The notes: generated by a model from the sequence alone, not told the origin. DNA of 42,267 nucleotides from Thiogranum sp. (GCA_030148915.1 JASBSN010000075.1:1-42267); one strand, 5' to 3'; numbered from the stretch's first letter, positions 17,059 through 26,492 are shown. Translations and numbers: made by a program.

Positions 17059-17793
17059 ATGAAAACGAGCGGAAAATTAATCGTCGGAATGGCAGCGCTG
17101 GCGCTGCTCTCGAGCGGCTGCGCCACGCGTTCGCCCTATCAGGATGCCAGCGACCCGCTCGAACCGGTCAACCGGGCGATCTACAGCTTCAACGATTATT
17201 TCGACCGCGGCGTGGCGCGGCCGGTCGCCAGAGGCTACGTGCGCGTAGTCCCGGATTTTGCCCGTACCGGCGTGCGCAATTTCTTCCACAACCTGCTCGA
17301 GCCGGTCACCATCGTCAACGCTGCGCTCCAGGGCAAAGCGCACCAGACGGTCAGCGACACCCTGCGTTTCGGTTTCAACTCCCTGTTCGGCGTATTCGGC
17401 GTGTTTGATGTTTCCACCGGCTGGGGTCTGCCCCGACACCGGGAGGACTTCGGCCAGACCTTTGCCACCTGGGGTTTTGGCGAGGGCTGGTACCTCGTGT
17501 TGCCGTTTCTCGGACCGAGTAATGTGCGTGATGGCGTGGGCCTGATACCCGCCTCCTATGTCCAGCCGGTGCCCTACCTCACCGATGACCCTTATGTCCG
17601 CTGGGGCGCGTACGGTCTTTATTACATCAGTCAGCGCGCCGATCTGCTCTCCGCCTCCAATGTATTGGACGCCGCCGCCATTGATGCTTACCTGCAGGTG
17701 CGCGAAGCCTATCGCCAGAAACGCTGGCGGGATATCTACGACGGCAAGCCGCCGGAGCCGGATTTTTTCGACGAAGAATTGTTCAAATCCTAG
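17059..17793 (+). CDS. mlaA: MlaA (VacJ) outer-membrane lipid asymmetry lipoprotein
   Basis: MlaA sits in the outer membrane and removes mislocalised phospholipids from the outer leaflet, passing them to MlaC. The roughly 244-residue precursor has a signal peptide and lipobox SSGC (Cys21 from this start). The family signatures are DPLEPVNRAIYSFNDYFDRGVARPVA and REDFGQTFATWGFGEGWYLVLPFLGPS. The start is uncertain: ATG 17059 gives a normal lipoprotein signal, while ATG 17047 or TTG 17035 would add four or eight residues. No other mla genes are in the window. Confidence 0.93.
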   Translation: MKTSGKLIVGMAALALLSSGCATRSPYQDASDPLEPVNRAIYSFNDYFDRGVARPVARGYVRVVPDFARTGVRNFFHNLLEPVTIVNAALQGKAHQTVSDTLRFGFNSLFGVFGVFDVSTGWGLPRHREDFGQTFATWGFGEGWYLVLPFLGPSNVRDGVGLIPASYVQPVPYLTDDPYVRWGAYGLYYISQRADLLSASNVLDAAAIDAYLQVREAYRQKRWRDIYDGKPPEPDFFDEELFKS

Positions 17794-17798
17794 CCGGC

Positions 17799-18206
17799 GT
17801 GGCGGCGCATAGCAAACCTTTGCCCGACGCCGCGCGCAGCGGGGATGTGGCCGTGTTCGAGCGCTACCTGGCCGCCAGCGGCCAGGGTTATGTGCTCGCT
17901 CCCAGCGCGCAGCGCCAGCAGGTTCATGTACGCTTCTCCGGTCCGTTGCACGGCCGGGCGGTGGTGTGGGATTGCCGCCTGGTGGCCCTTGCCGGAGAGA
18001 CCACCGCCGAGGACACGCCCACGGGTGCCGCGGGGCGACGCAACTACATCGAAGTCGGTCAGCCGGGCCCGCAAGGCGTGCCGCTCAGAGTGGGGCTGGA
18101 TTTAGCCTGCATCGATCGGCCGGCAATCGAAAAAATGATCATCATGATCCGCAACTACAAACACCTGGATTACGGCCGCCATGAGTACGGCGGGTCGCGC
18201 GCGTAA
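17799..18206 (+). CDS. Protein of unknown function downstream of mlaA
   Basis: A 135-residue protein starting at a GTG five bases after mlaA, so probably co-transcribed with it. I do not recognise the family. It has no signal peptide or membrane segment. The central part reads like beta strands (VHVRFSGPLHGRAVVWDCRLVALAG), and the C-terminal third has a helical stretch with DLACIDRPAIEKMIIMIRNYKHL. The end lies three bases from the end of the convergent XRE gene. Base composition is like the neighbours. Confidence 0.6.
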   Translation: MAAHSKPLPDAARSGDVAVFERYLAASGQGYVLAPSAQRQQVHVRFSGPLHGRAVVWDCRLVALAGETTAEDTPTGAAGRRNYIEVGQPGPQGVPLRVGLDLACIDRPAIEKMIIMIRNYKHLDYGRHEYGGSRA

Positions 18207-18209
18207 GCC

Positions 18210-18602
18210 TTAGTCTCGCACGGTTACGCCGCACCGCTCCAGGTAGACCAGCACCAGTTCGCGGTGCGTTTGTCCGCACTGGCGCAACAGTTCCAGAAAA
18301 ATCTTGCGCTGGATCACTACCGCGGGGCTGAGAGCGCCAGGCGGCGGGTCGGCGCAGCGAAACGGCAAGCAGTGGCTCTGCACCGAGTCGTCGCCATTGA
18401 GCAGTACCGGGATAGGGGTTTCCAGGGCCACGGAGATACGCTCGATATTGTCCAGCCCGATATTATGTTCGGCGCGCTCGACCGCGCCGATGTAACTGCG
18501 GTTGAGACCGCTGAGTTCGGCAAGAACTTCCTGTGACCAGCCGCGGTTGGTGCGCAACAGGCGCACGCGCTGGGCAAGCTGCTTCCGTGCATTCACTTTC
18601 AT
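18210..18602 (-). CDS. XRE-family transcriptional regulator A
   Basis: This is a 130-residue DNA-binding protein. The helix-turn-helix covers about residues 9-66 ([49 protein letters not shown]). The tail of about 60 residues (ending QTHRELVLVYLERCGVTVRD) has no recognised domain. The HTH is very similar to that of the next gene upstream (18644-18958), so the two look like a duplicated pair. They resemble the small controller proteins found with restriction systems and prophages, but no such genes are nearby. The target is unknown; autoregulation is plausible. Confidence 0.8.
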   Translation of the reverse strand: MKVNARKQLAQRVRLLRTNRGWSQEVLAELSGLNRSYIGAVERAEHNIGLDNIERISVALETPIPVLLNGDDSVQSHCLPFRCADPPPGALSPAVVIQRKIFLELLRQCGQTHRELVLVYLERCGVTVRD

Positions 18603-18643
18603 GAACGCAAATTACAATGCAGTTGGGCAACAAGGTCGACAGA

Positions 18644-18958
18644 CTATGAGTAGCAGAATGCCTGATATAGGCTGTAATAGCGCTCAGACCTGCCGTAGTA
18701 GGGCGCGGTTTGTTCGCGGACCTCATTCACGCCCTCGGCGTTATCCAGCAGCAGGCATAGCGGAATGCGCAAGGCGTCGGCCAGGCGTTCCAGATTGTCC
18801 AGACTGATATTGCGTTCGGCCCGTTCCACGGCGCCGATATAGGTGCGGTGCAGGCCGCTGCGCTCGGCCAGTTGCTCCTGACTCCAGCCCTGGGTGTGGC
18901 GCAGGCGCCGCAGGTTGACCGCCAGCAGGCTGCGGCTGAGACGACTCACCGGGTACAC
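18644..18958 (-). CDS. XRE-family transcriptional regulator B
   Basis: This is a 104-residue DNA-binding protein from a GTG start. The helix-turn-helix covers about residues 9-68 ([53 protein letters not shown]). It is followed by a short Tyr-rich tail ([20 protein letters not shown]). It shares the [16 protein letters not shown] pattern with regulator A, 41 bases downstream. It lies 21 bases after the M23 peptidase gene on the same strand, so all three could form one transcript with xseA. Confidence 0.78.
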   Translation of the reverse strand: MYPVSRLSRSLLAVNLRRLRHTQGWSQEQLAERSGLHRTYIGAVERAERNISLDNLERLADALRIPLCLLLDNAEGVNEVREQTAPYYGRSERYYSLYQAFCYS

Positions 18959-18979
18959 CCGACGCCCAGCGCTGATTGC

Positions 18980-19849
18980 TTACGGGGCAGATGCATCGGT
19001 GGCGCGTGGCGGAGCAAGAAACAGCGTCGGGTCGACGCGCGCATCGTTAAGGCTCACCGCCCAGTGCAGGTGGGGGCCGGTAACGCGGCCGGTCTTGCCG
19101 ACCAAGCCGATGACATCGCCCCGGTGCACCTGCTGACCGGGTTTGACGTCGATGCGCGACAGATGGCAGTACATGGTCACCAGCCCCTGACCATGGTCGA
19201 TAAACACAGTATTACCGTTGAAAAAGAAATCGCCGGTGTCGCTGATGCGCCCCCCGGCCGGGGCGTGTATCGGCGTACCCAGCCCCGCGGCAAGGTCCAG
19301 CCCGCTGTGCGGTTTGCGCGGCTGCTCGTTGAAAAAGCGTCGCAGGCCAAAGGGGCTGCTCACCGGGGCTTCGACCGGCAGGCGCAGGCGCAGGCTCTCT
19401 GGCGGGCGCGGATCCCAGTTTGCCAGCGCTTTTTTTATGCGCCGCTGTTCGCGAGCGATACGCACCATATCGCGTTTCTCGGGCGTCACCTTGCGCTTGT
19501 CCTTGAGGGTAATGTGCTGTTCCTGGTAATGCTTGTCGAGGACCGGGAAGGCGAGCGTGATGCGCGCGCCGTCGGCGGCGCGCAGCTGCAGCCGGTGGCT
19601 GCCCGGACGGGTGCCGAGCGGCAGGCCGATCACGGCGGTACGGGTCTCGCCGGTGGACACCAGCAGCACCGGCTTGCCATTGAAGCTGGCGCGGCTGATG
19701 GTTTGCCCGGCCGGCAAAGGCACCAGGGCCACCCCACCGGGCACCGCCTCGGCCTGCGGCAGTTCGGCACCCTGCACAGCGCCGGCCAAACACAGACCGG
19801 CGCAGGCGGCGGCAAAACGTAGTAATGCGGGTCGTGGCTTCATCATCAT
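18980..19849 (-). CDS. M23 (LytM-type) metallopeptidase, exported
   Basis: This periplasmic zinc peptidase, or LytM-family factor, acts on peptidoglycan cross-links. The 289-residue precursor has a signal peptide (to about residue 27, CLAGAVQGAE). An N-terminal beta domain covers about 30-120. The LytM domain follows from about 150, with zinc and catalytic residues visible in HSGLDLAAG (His, Asp), MYCHLS and GPHLHWAV (HxH). All are present, so it should be active. The start overlaps the end of xseA (TGATG), indicating coupling to that gene, a frequent arrangement in gammaproteobacteria. Confidence 0.9.
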   Translation of the reverse strand: MMMKPRPALLRFAAACAGLCLAGAVQGAELPQAEAVPGGVALVPLPAGQTISRASFNGKPVLLVSTGETRTAVIGLPLGTRPGSHRLQLRAADGARITLAFPVLDKHYQEQHITLKDKRKVTPEKRDMVRIAREQRRIKKALANWDPRPPESLRLRLPVEAPVSSPFGLRRFFNEQPRKPHSGLDLAAGLGTPIHAPAGGRISDTGDFFFNGNTVFIDHGQGLVTMYCHLSRIDVKPGQQVHRGDVIGLVGKTGRVTGPHLHWAVSLNDARVDPTLFLAPPRATDASAP

Positions 19850-21204
19850 GGTTCGATCTCGCGTACCTGGCTGATCACGCGTGCGTGCGCCAGCCGTGTT
19901 TGCAGCAGTTCGCCGACGGCTATATCGGTCGCCTGGCGGACGATTTTACCGGTCGAGGCGACCAGCGTGATGGAGTAACCGCGCTGCAGTGTCGCCAGTG
20001 GACTGACGGTGTCCAACGCCCGTGTAGCGCCGGCAAGCTTTTCACGCCCGACCGATAGCTGTATATTTATACAGTATTTCAGGCGTTGTGCCAACTGATC
20101 CAGGAGGGCCTGCAGGGTCTGCAGTCGGGTGCCCGGGTGGCGCTGGCGCAGACCGGCGCCGGCGGCCTGCAGACGTGATTGACGTTGCATCCGCGTGTGC
20201 TGCCAGGCGCGCAGCAGGCGCTGGTAGAGTTCGTCGAGCCGCTGGGCCTGTTGCTGCAGGCGGCGTTGCGGGGCGCACTGACGGGCGCGACCCAGCAGCC
20301 AGTCGAGCCGCTGGCGGCGCTGGCGCAGGGTCTGGCCGATGCGCGTCCCGAGGTGTTGCTGTAGTTGATCGAGGCGCGCCGCCAGCTGTACCCGATCGGG
20401 GCTGAGCAGCTCGGCGGCGGCCGAGGGCGTGGCGGCGCGTTGATCGGCGACATAATCACTGATGACGACGTCGATTTCATGGCCCACGGCGGAAACCACC
20501 GGTAGCTGGCAGGCATACACCGCGCGCGCCACGCTGAGTTCATTGAACGGCCACAGGTCTTCCAGCGAGCCGCCGCCCCGGGTCAACAGCAGCACGTCGC
20601 ACTCGCCGCGCTGCTGCGCGGTTTGCAGGGCCGCAACAATCTGCCCGGCGGCACTAGCGCCCTGCACCAGGGTCGGATAGATAATCACGGGGATCGCCGC
20701 AAAGCGCCGCTTGAGCACGGTCAGCACGTCGCGGATCGCCGCACCGCCCGGCGAGGTGATGACGCCGATACGACGCGGCCAGGCCGGCACGGCCCGCTTG
20801 TGCTCTGGCGCGAACAGACCTTCGGCACTCAGTTGCTGCTTGAGCTGTTCGAAGGCACGGCGCAGCGCCCCGTCGCCGGCTTCCTCCAGGTGATCGACAA
20901 TCAGCTGGTAGTTACCGCGCGCCTCGTAAAGGCTGACCTGCGCCTGTGCCAGGACCTGGGCGCCGTTTTCCGGCGTAAAGCTCAGGCGCGCAGCACGGTT
21001 GCGAAACAGCGCGCAGCTGACCTGGGCGCCGGCGTCTTTGAGGGTGAAGTAAAGGTGCCCCGAGGGCGGGCGCGCCAGATTGGAGATTTCGCCTGCCACC
21101 CAGATGCGGGCGAAACCGGACTCCAACAGCCGGCGCACCTCGCGGTTGAGGCGCGCCACGCTGTAGACATCGCGCTGCGGGGTAGAGTCTTGAGGTTGCT
21201 GCAT
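19846..21204 (-). CDS. xseA: Exodeoxyribonuclease VII large subunit
   Basis: The large subunit of exonuclease VII degrades single-stranded DNA with the small subunit XseB, which is not in the window. The 452-residue protein has an N-terminal OB fold (about 8-105: YSVARLNREVRRLLESGFARIWVAGEISN). The catalytic domain includes RIGVITSPGGAAIRD, LTRGGGSLEDLWPFN and SAVGHEIDVVISDYVADQRAATPSAAAE. A coiled-coil region and a C-terminal RGYSI segment follow. The start is the ATG at 21204 (MQQPQDSTPQRD); an upstream extension has no support. It is divergent from corA across 150 bases. Confidence 0.95.
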   Translation of the reverse strand: MQQPQDSTPQRDVYSVARLNREVRRLLESGFARIWVAGEISNLARPPSGHLYFTLKDAGAQVSCALFRNRAARLSFTPENGAQVLAQAQVSLYEARGNYQLIVDHLEEAGDGALRRAFEQLKQQLSAEGLFAPEHKRAVPAWPRRIGVITSPGGAAIRDVLTVLKRRFAAIPVIIYPTLVQGASAAGQIVAALQTAQQRGECDVLLLTRGGGSLEDLWPFNELSVARAVYACQLPVVSAVGHEIDVVISDYVADQRAATPSAAAELLSPDRVQLAARLDQLQQHLGTRIGQTLRQRRQRLDWLLGRARQCAPQRRLQQQAQRLDELYQRLLRAWQHTRMQRQSRLQAAGAGLRQRHPGTRLQTLQALLDQLAQRLKYCINIQLSVGREKLAGATRALDTVSPLATLQRGYSITLVASTGKIVRQATDIAVGELLQTRLAHARVISQVREIEP

Positions 21205-21354
21205 GGCGTCCAGTTTACTGCATTGGCGCCGGCGTTGCCCGCGCTGCCCGGCGGGGCCTGCGTCCGGCTTGCTGTGAAGCGCCAATGCCGATACGGTAGC
21301 GACGGGGATACGGGTTTTGTCACCGGTCCGAAGCGGCAGAGGAGCCCGGAGAGC

Positions 21355-22323
21355 ATGCGCGCACTGTTATACCACCGCAGCAACGGCGCTTTGACGGTGG
21401 GCGGGGAGGAATTGCTCAGCGTCTGGAGAAGCGATAGCGATACGCTGCTGTGGGTGGATTTTGGCGAGGAACTCACCGAACCCCAACAGCGCCGGTTGCT
21501 GGAAAGTTTCGCCCTGCACCCGCTGGCGATTCAGGACGCCTTGCGCCAGCGCCACCCACCCAAGTTGGAAACGTTCGAGGACAGCACCTTCTTGCTGCTC
21601 AAAGAGCTGGCCGCGGACGCCGACGGCATTAATTTCGCCACCGTTCAGCTGGCGGTGTTTCTCGGTGAGCGCCTCCTGGTAACCCGGCACGCCGGGCGTT
21701 CAACGGCCATCGATGAATTGTTTGCGGCGGCTGCTGCCGAGGCAGAGCTGTGGGCGCGTGGCGCCGGCGCGGTGGCGCTACGACTGTGCCGCCTGGTGAT
21801 TAATCGCTATCTGAAAATCCTCTTCGATCTGGAGCCGCGGCTCGAAGCGCTGGAAGGCGAAATCATGCGCCATCCCCGTGACGAGGTGCTGGGGGAACTG
21901 CTGAGTTACAAAACCGAGCTGAAAAAATTCCGTCGGGTGTTTCTCTATCATCAGCAGATTTTCGCCGAACTGAAATCGACGCCGCCGCCCGCTCTGGGTG
22001 TGCAGCACGCGCACCAGATCATCGATGTCTACGAACAGCAGGAGCGCGCCGGCAGTCTGGCGGCGCTATACTATGAATTGGCTTCCGATCTCATCGACGG
22101 CTATATATCCGTCGCCTCGCACCATCTTAATCAGATCATGAAGGTGCTGACGGTGGTTATGGCGATTTTTGTACCGCTGAGCTTTCTCGCCGGGATTTAT
22201 GGCATGAATTTCGAAAACATGCCGGAACTCCACTCCCGTTCCGGTTACTACATCTTGCTCGGTATCATGCTGACGATAGTTGTCGTGCTGCTGACGCTGT
22301 TTCGGAAGAAACGATGGCTGTAA
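21355..22323 (+). CDS. corA: CorA-family divalent cation channel
   Basis: A CorA-type inner-membrane Mg2+/Co2+ channel or a zinc-transporting relative. The 322-residue protein has a long cytoplasmic N-terminal domain. Two C-terminal membrane helices follow: about 262-284, which ends in the signature YGMNFENMPE, and about 295-315. A basic RKKRW tail closes it. The ATG at 21355 has GGAG about 12 bases upstream; the open frame extends far upstream, antisense to xseA, without meaning. It overlaps the following channel gene by 10 bases, suggesting joint expression of an ion channel pair. Substrate cannot be decided from sequence. Confidence 0.9.
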   Translation: MRALLYHRSNGALTVGGEELLSVWRSDSDTLLWVDFGEELTEPQQRRLLESFALHPLAIQDALRQRHPPKLETFEDSTFLLLKELAADADGINFATVQLAVFLGERLLVTRHAGRSTAIDELFAAAAAEAELWARGAGAVALRLCRLVINRYLKILFDLEPRLEALEGEIMRHPRDEVLGELLSYKTELKKFRRVFLYHQQIFAELKSTPPPALGVQHAHQIIDVYEQQERAGSLAALYYELASDLIDGYISVASHHLNQIMKVLTVVMAIFVPLSFLAGIYGMNFENMPELHSRSGYYILLGIMLTIVVVLLTLFRKKRWL

Positions 22324-24500
22324 GAGCCCTCGCCTGCCTGTTGGCGGCGCTGCTGTCGGTTACCGCCGCCTTCGCCGAATCACCGCCCGAGGCGGCGGTG
22401 CCCGATCCGGTAAAACTCAAGGCTGATTGGTGGACGTACTTCGCTCCCGCCGAGCCGCTGGACGGCGAAGCGCTGAGTCGACGCATCGAGGCGGCTGTGG
22501 CCCTGGTGCAGAGCTACGTGGACACCGCTGCAGACAGTGACAAAGCCGAACACGGCGCCCGCCGCAAACAGTTGCTCGCGGCGCTGGAAAAATTTCGCGA
22601 ATTGAAGTCGGCACCGCTCAGTGCACCTGCGGCGCTGCCGGTTTCAAGCGCCGCCGCCTACACCCTCGACGAGGCGCTGCAAAAGCACGCCGCGTGGCGC
22701 CGCCTTAAGGGCGAGGTCGATGCCGCCCGAGCGCAGCTCGGCTGGCAGGAAGTGGTGTTTGAGGACGAACGTAAACAGCAGTCGCGACAGCGCAGCCGTT
22801 ATCTGGACATGGCGCCGGGGCGCAGCGCACGCCTGCACAAGGGCCTGGACCTGATGGTCAGTCGCGTGCGCCTGGAACTGCAGCGTCTCGATCTCGAGCG
22901 CCGCCAGGCCGCGGTGCAACTCGACGAGCTGCAAGTTGAGCGGCTGCGCGCGGAACTGGATGCGCTTGCGTCGCACCTGCAAGCTTCGTCGAATGAATTG
23001 GCGCAATGGGAGCAACGCCGGGAGCGCGCCCGGCAGGCGCTTGTCGAGCTCAGCGGCGAGGTGGAACAATTGCGCGACGACGCCGTGCAGCCGCCTACCA
23101 CAATAGACCCGTCCGAGCGCACGCAGTGGCGCCTGGTGGCGGCGATCAACCTGGAGATCGCTATCGGGGTGCAGGAACTGCAAGCCATGCAGGCCCGGTT
23201 GGCCAGCCACCTGATCCGGCTGGTCAGCGCCGCGCCTGACGAGGCCGACGAATCGCCGCGGCAAGTGCTCGCCGATAACGAGCTGTTGGCGGATTCATTA
23301 GGCGAGCAACGCACGCGCTGGCAGAGCATCAGCCAGCAGGTGCGCGCGGCGGTCACCGCCGAGGCCGTGGATGGCACCGGCCAGGGCAGGGCGGGCGGGT
23401 CGAGCCGGCGGCAGATCTCAACGTTGCTTGAAGCGCTCGATCAGTCGCTCAGCCGTTTGGATCAGCAGTTGGCGGTCAATGGTTTTGTGGCTGAGTTACT
23501 CAAGGCGCGCCGGCATGCAGCAGAAGGCGGCTTGAATCGCTACTTCCAGGACGGCTGGGCGAGCCTGAGCGGTTTCTGGGCTACGGGTGTAGACCGGCTG
23601 GGCGACACGCTGTTTGAAATCAGCGAAACCCCGGTGACCACTTTGGGATTGCTGCGGGTGGTGCTGATACTCACCCTGGCCTGGTGGATCTCCAAAGGCA
23701 TTCAGCGCGCCATCGCGCGGGTTGGCGAACGGCGCGGCGCCATCAGTCAGAGCTCCCTGTACACCTTCGGGCGGCTGGTCCACTACACGGTGCTGTCGGT
23801 GGGGATTCTTATCGGCCTGTCGTCCATTGGCATCGACTTTACCAAGTTCGCGTTATTTGCCAGCGCGCTGGGTGTCGGTATCGGTTTCGGTTTGCAGACG
23901 CTGATCAGTAATTTCGTCGCCGGGCTGATTATTCTGTTCGAGAAGAGTCTGAAAGTGGGCGATTTCGTCGAACTGGAGTCGGGGGTCACCGGCGAGGTCC
24001 GGGAGATCAATATGCGCAGCACCCTGCTGACCACCAATGACAACGTGGATATCCTGGTGCCGAATTCCGAATTCGTCGGTGGACGGGTGACCAACTGGAC
24101 CATGCGCGAGGCCTACCGGCGCATCCGCGTATCTTTCGGCGTGGCTTACGGTACCGACAAGGAGATGGTAAAAAAAGCCGCTCTGGAAGCCGCCGCCGAG
24201 GTGCGCTGGACGCTCAAGGGCGTGAAAGGCCGTCAATCGCAGGTCTGGTTCGTGGAGTTCGGCGACAGCAGTCTCAACTTCGAACTGGTAGTATGGCTGA
24301 CACCCGAGGCGGTTAAACGTCCGGGTGCGGTGAACGCCGCCTATCTCTGGGAAATCGAGAGCAAACTTCGAGAGTACGCCATCGAAGTGCCTTTCCCGCA
24401 ACGCGATCTGCACTTGCGCAGTCTGTTCGGCATGAACGAAGACGAAGCGCGATCGGTATTTCCGCCGGCTGCGGGCCCACAGACCGGGGAGGCTTCGTGA
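22314..24500 (+). CDS. Large MscS-family mechanosensitive channel
   Basis: This inner-membrane channel of the MscS superfamily releases solutes under osmotic downshock. The 728-residue protein has a signal peptide (to about residue 22, TAAFAES). A long Gln/Arg/Glu-rich periplasmic coiled-coil region (about 30-400) comes next. A membrane region (about 440-545) contains the pore helix pattern FALFASALGVGIGFGLQTLISNFVAGLIILFEKSLKVGDFV. The MscS beta and alpha/beta C-terminal domains end the protein. The architecture recalls MscK or the DUF3772 mechanosensitive channels but is shorter than MscK (about 1,120 residues). It overlaps corA. Confidence 0.88.
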   Translation: MAVRALACLLAALLSVTAAFAESPPEAAVPDPVKLKADWWTYFAPAEPLDGEALSRRIEAAVALVQSYVDTAADSDKAEHGARRKQLLAALEKFRELKSAPLSAPAALPVSSAAAYTLDEALQKHAAWRRLKGEVDAARAQLGWQEVVFEDERKQQSRQRSRYLDMAPGRSARLHKGLDLMVSRVRLELQRLDLERRQAAVQLDELQVERLRAELDALASHLQASSNELAQWEQRRERARQALVELSGEVEQLRDDAVQPPTTIDPSERTQWRLVAAINLEIAIGVQELQAMQARLASHLIRLVSAAPDEADESPRQVLADNELLADSLGEQRTRWQSISQQVRAAVTAEAVDGTGQGRAGGSSRRQISTLLEALDQSLSRLDQQLAVNGFVAELLKARRHAAEGGLNRYFQDGWASLSGFWATGVDRLGDTLFEISETPVTTLGLLRVVLILTLAWWISKGIQRAIARVGERRGAISQSSLYTFGRLVHYTVLSVGILIGLSSIGIDFTKFALFASALGVGIGFGLQTLISNFVAGLIILFEKSLKVGDFVELESGVTGEVREINMRSTLLTTNDNVDILVPNSEFVGGRVTNWTMREAYRRIRVSFGVAYGTDKEMVKKAALEAAAEVRWTLKGVKGRQSQVWFVEFGDSSLNFELVVWLTPEAVKRPGAVNAAYLWEIESKLREYAIEVPFPQRDLHLRSLFGMNEDEARSVFPPAAGPQTGEAS

Positions 24501-24536
24501 GGTGCGAAAGCCACCCGACTAACACGGAAGGTGAAT

Positions 24537-25442
24537 ATGAAAATTGCAATACTATCCCGCAAACGCTCGCTTTATTCGACCACCCGTCTGATCGAGGCCG
24601 CCGAACAGCGCGGTCATGAGGCGCAGGTGATCAACACACTGCGCGCCTACATGAATATTGCCTCCAACCGCCCGGAGATCCATTACAACGGTCAGATCCT
24701 CGCCGATTTCGATGCGGTCATTCCGCGTATCGGCGCCTCGGTGACCTTTTACGGTACCGCACTGTTGCGCCAGTTCGAGATGATGGGCGTCTATCCGCTC
24801 AATGAGTCGGTGGCCATCAGCCGTTCGCGCGACAAGCTGCGCTCGCTGCAACTGCTGGCGCGCAAGGGTATCGGTCTGCCGGTCACCGGCTTCGCCCACT
24901 CGCCGGACGATATTCAGGATCTGCTCACCATGGTCGGCGGGGCGCCGGTGGTGATCAAGCTGCTGGAGGGTACGCAGGGCATCGGCGTGGTGCTGGCCGA
25001 AACGCAGAAAGCCGCCGAAAGCGTCATCGAAGCGTTTCTGGGATTGAAAGCCAACATTCTGGTGCAGGAGTACATCCGCGAAGCCGGTGGGGCGGATATC
25101 CGCTGTTTTGTTATTGGCGATAAAGTGGTGGCGGCGATGAAACGCCAGGCCGTCTCCGGAGAGTTCCGCTCTAATCTGCACCGTGGCGGCTCGGCCAGTA
25201 TCATCAAGATCACCCCCGAGGAGCGCTCAACGGCGGTGCGCGCGGCCAGCATCATGGGGCTGAACGTCGCCGGTGTGGACATCCTGCGCTCGAACCACGG
25301 CGCGGTGGTCATGGAAGTCAACTCCTCACCCGGCCTGGAAGGCATCGAGGTGGCCACCGGCAAGGATATTGCCGGCATGATTATCGATTTCATCGACCGC
25401 AACGCGCGTCCGCACCGTACTCGCACCAAGGGCAAGGGCTGA
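24537..25442 (+). CDS. rimK: RimK, ATP-grasp glutamate ligase for ribosomal protein S6
   Basis: RimK adds glutamates to the C-terminus of ribosomal protein S6. The 301-residue protein begins [22 protein letters not shown], like E. coli RimK. It carries the ATP-grasp fold: nucleotide-binding [38 protein letters not shown], and the metal-binding [14 protein letters not shown]. The ATG at 24537 is chosen because GGAAG lies 7 bases upstream; a GTG six bases earlier is possible. It lies 3 bases before an AstE-like deacylase gene, forming a two-gene unit. Confidence 0.95.
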   Translation: MKIAILSRKRSLYSTTRLIEAAEQRGHEAQVINTLRAYMNIASNRPEIHYNGQILADFDAVIPRIGASVTFYGTALLRQFEMMGVYPLNESVAISRSRDKLRSLQLLARKGIGLPVTGFAHSPDDIQDLLTMVGGAPVVIKLLEGTQGIGVVLAETQKAAESVIEAFLGLKANILVQEYIREAGGADIRCFVIGDKVVAAMKRQAVSGEFRSNLHRGGSASIIKITPEERSTAVRAASIMGLNVAGVDILRSNHGAVVMEVNSSPGLEGIEVATGKDIAGMIIDFIDRNARPHRTRTKGKG

Positions 25443-25445
25443 TTT

Positions 25446-26492
25446 ATGCAGCATGCCGGTATCGATATCGACGGGATCCACGTTGCTGCCGGAGAACGCA
25501 TCACCCACGAGCTGCCGATCGCCAGCCTGTATTCTCACGCGCCGATGAATCTGCCGGTGCATATAGTTTGCGGCAAGAGCCAGGGTCCGCGGCTGTTCGT
25601 CAGCGCGGCCATCCACGGCGACGAAATCAACGGGGTGGAGATCATCCGCCGGCTGCTGCGTCTGCCGTTGCTCAAGCGCCTGCGCGGCACGCTGATCGCG
25701 GTGCCGATCGTCAACGTCTACGGTTTCGTCAATCGCTCGCGCTATCTGCCCGACCGACGCGATCTCAACCGCTCTTTCCCGGGCTCCGAGGGCGGCTCGA
25801 TGGCCGCACGCCTGGCGCACCGTTTTCTCGACAGTATCGTCGCCAACAGTGATTACGGCATCGACCTGCACACCGGTGCCGTGCACCGCGAAAATCTGCC
25901 GCAGGTGCGCGCCAATCTCGATGATGAGCGCACCGCGCGCCTCGCCCGCGCCTTCCACGTGCCGGTGATGCTCAACTCTGACGTGCGCGACGGTTCGTTG
26001 CGCGAAGTGGCCGCCGAGCGCGGTATTCCCATGCTGCTCTACGAGGGCGGCGAGGCGTTGCGTTTCGACGAGCACAGTATTCGTGCCGGATTGAAGGGCA
26101 TTGTTTCGGTGATGCGCAACCTGGAAATGCTGCCCAAGTCCAGTCGCGCCAGCGCGCCGCCCGCGCCCCTGGTGGCCCGCACCAGCAGCTGGGTGCGGGC
26201 CGGGCGCAGTGGCATCCTCCGCGTGACCGCGGCGCTGGGCACGCGCGTGCGCCGTGGCGATGTGATCGGCGTGATCGCCGATCCCTTCGGCGTCCAGGAG
26301 CTGGAGGTCAGCAGCAATGTCGGCGGGATTATCATCGGTCGCCACAACCTGCCACTGGTCAACGAAGGCGAGGCGCTGTTTCATATCGCCCGCTTCGAAT
26401 CGGTGAGCCAGGCCGAAAGCCAGGTTGAGGCGTTTCAGGCCGATGAGCTGCCGGTGCATCCGCTGGTGGACGAAGAGCCGCCGATCGTCTAG
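25446..26492 (+). CDS. Succinylglutamate desuccinylase/aspartoacylase family protein
   Basis: This is a zinc-dependent carboxypeptidase-like amidohydrolase of the AstE/AspA family (M14-like fold). In this 348-residue protein the zinc ligands are seen in AAIHGDEINGVE (His, Glu) and DLHTGAVHREN (His). Substrate-binding arginines lie in YLPDRRDLNRSFPGSEGG. The C-terminal part (from about residue 250) is a lipoyl-like beta barrel. It follows rimK by 3 bases, and this pairing is common. It may trim or recycle glutamyl or acyl groups in RimK-related chemistry, but its true substrate is unknown, and there are no arginine-succinyl catabolic genes nearby. Confidence 0.87.
   Translation: MQHAGIDIDGIHVAAGERITHELPIASLYSHAPMNLPVHIVCGKSQGPRLFVSAAIHGDEINGVEIIRRLLRLPLLKRLRGTLIAVPIVNVYGFVNRSRYLPDRRDLNRSFPGSEGGSMAARLAHRFLDSIVANSDYGIDLHTGAVHRENLPQVRANLDDERTARLARAFHVPVMLNSDVRDGSLREVAAERGIPMLLYEGGEALRFDEHSIRAGLKGIVSVMRNLEMLPKSSRASAPPAPLVARTSSWVRAGRSGILRVTAALGTRVRRGDVIGVIADPFGVQELEVSSNVGGIIIGRHNLPLVNEGEALFHIARFESVSQAESQVEAFQADELPVHPLVDEEPPIV

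Noticed and set aside
20623-21354. Long N-terminal extension of the CorA protein
   Set aside because: The extension is antisense to xseA and unlike any CorA; the ATG at 21355 with GGAG fits the family.
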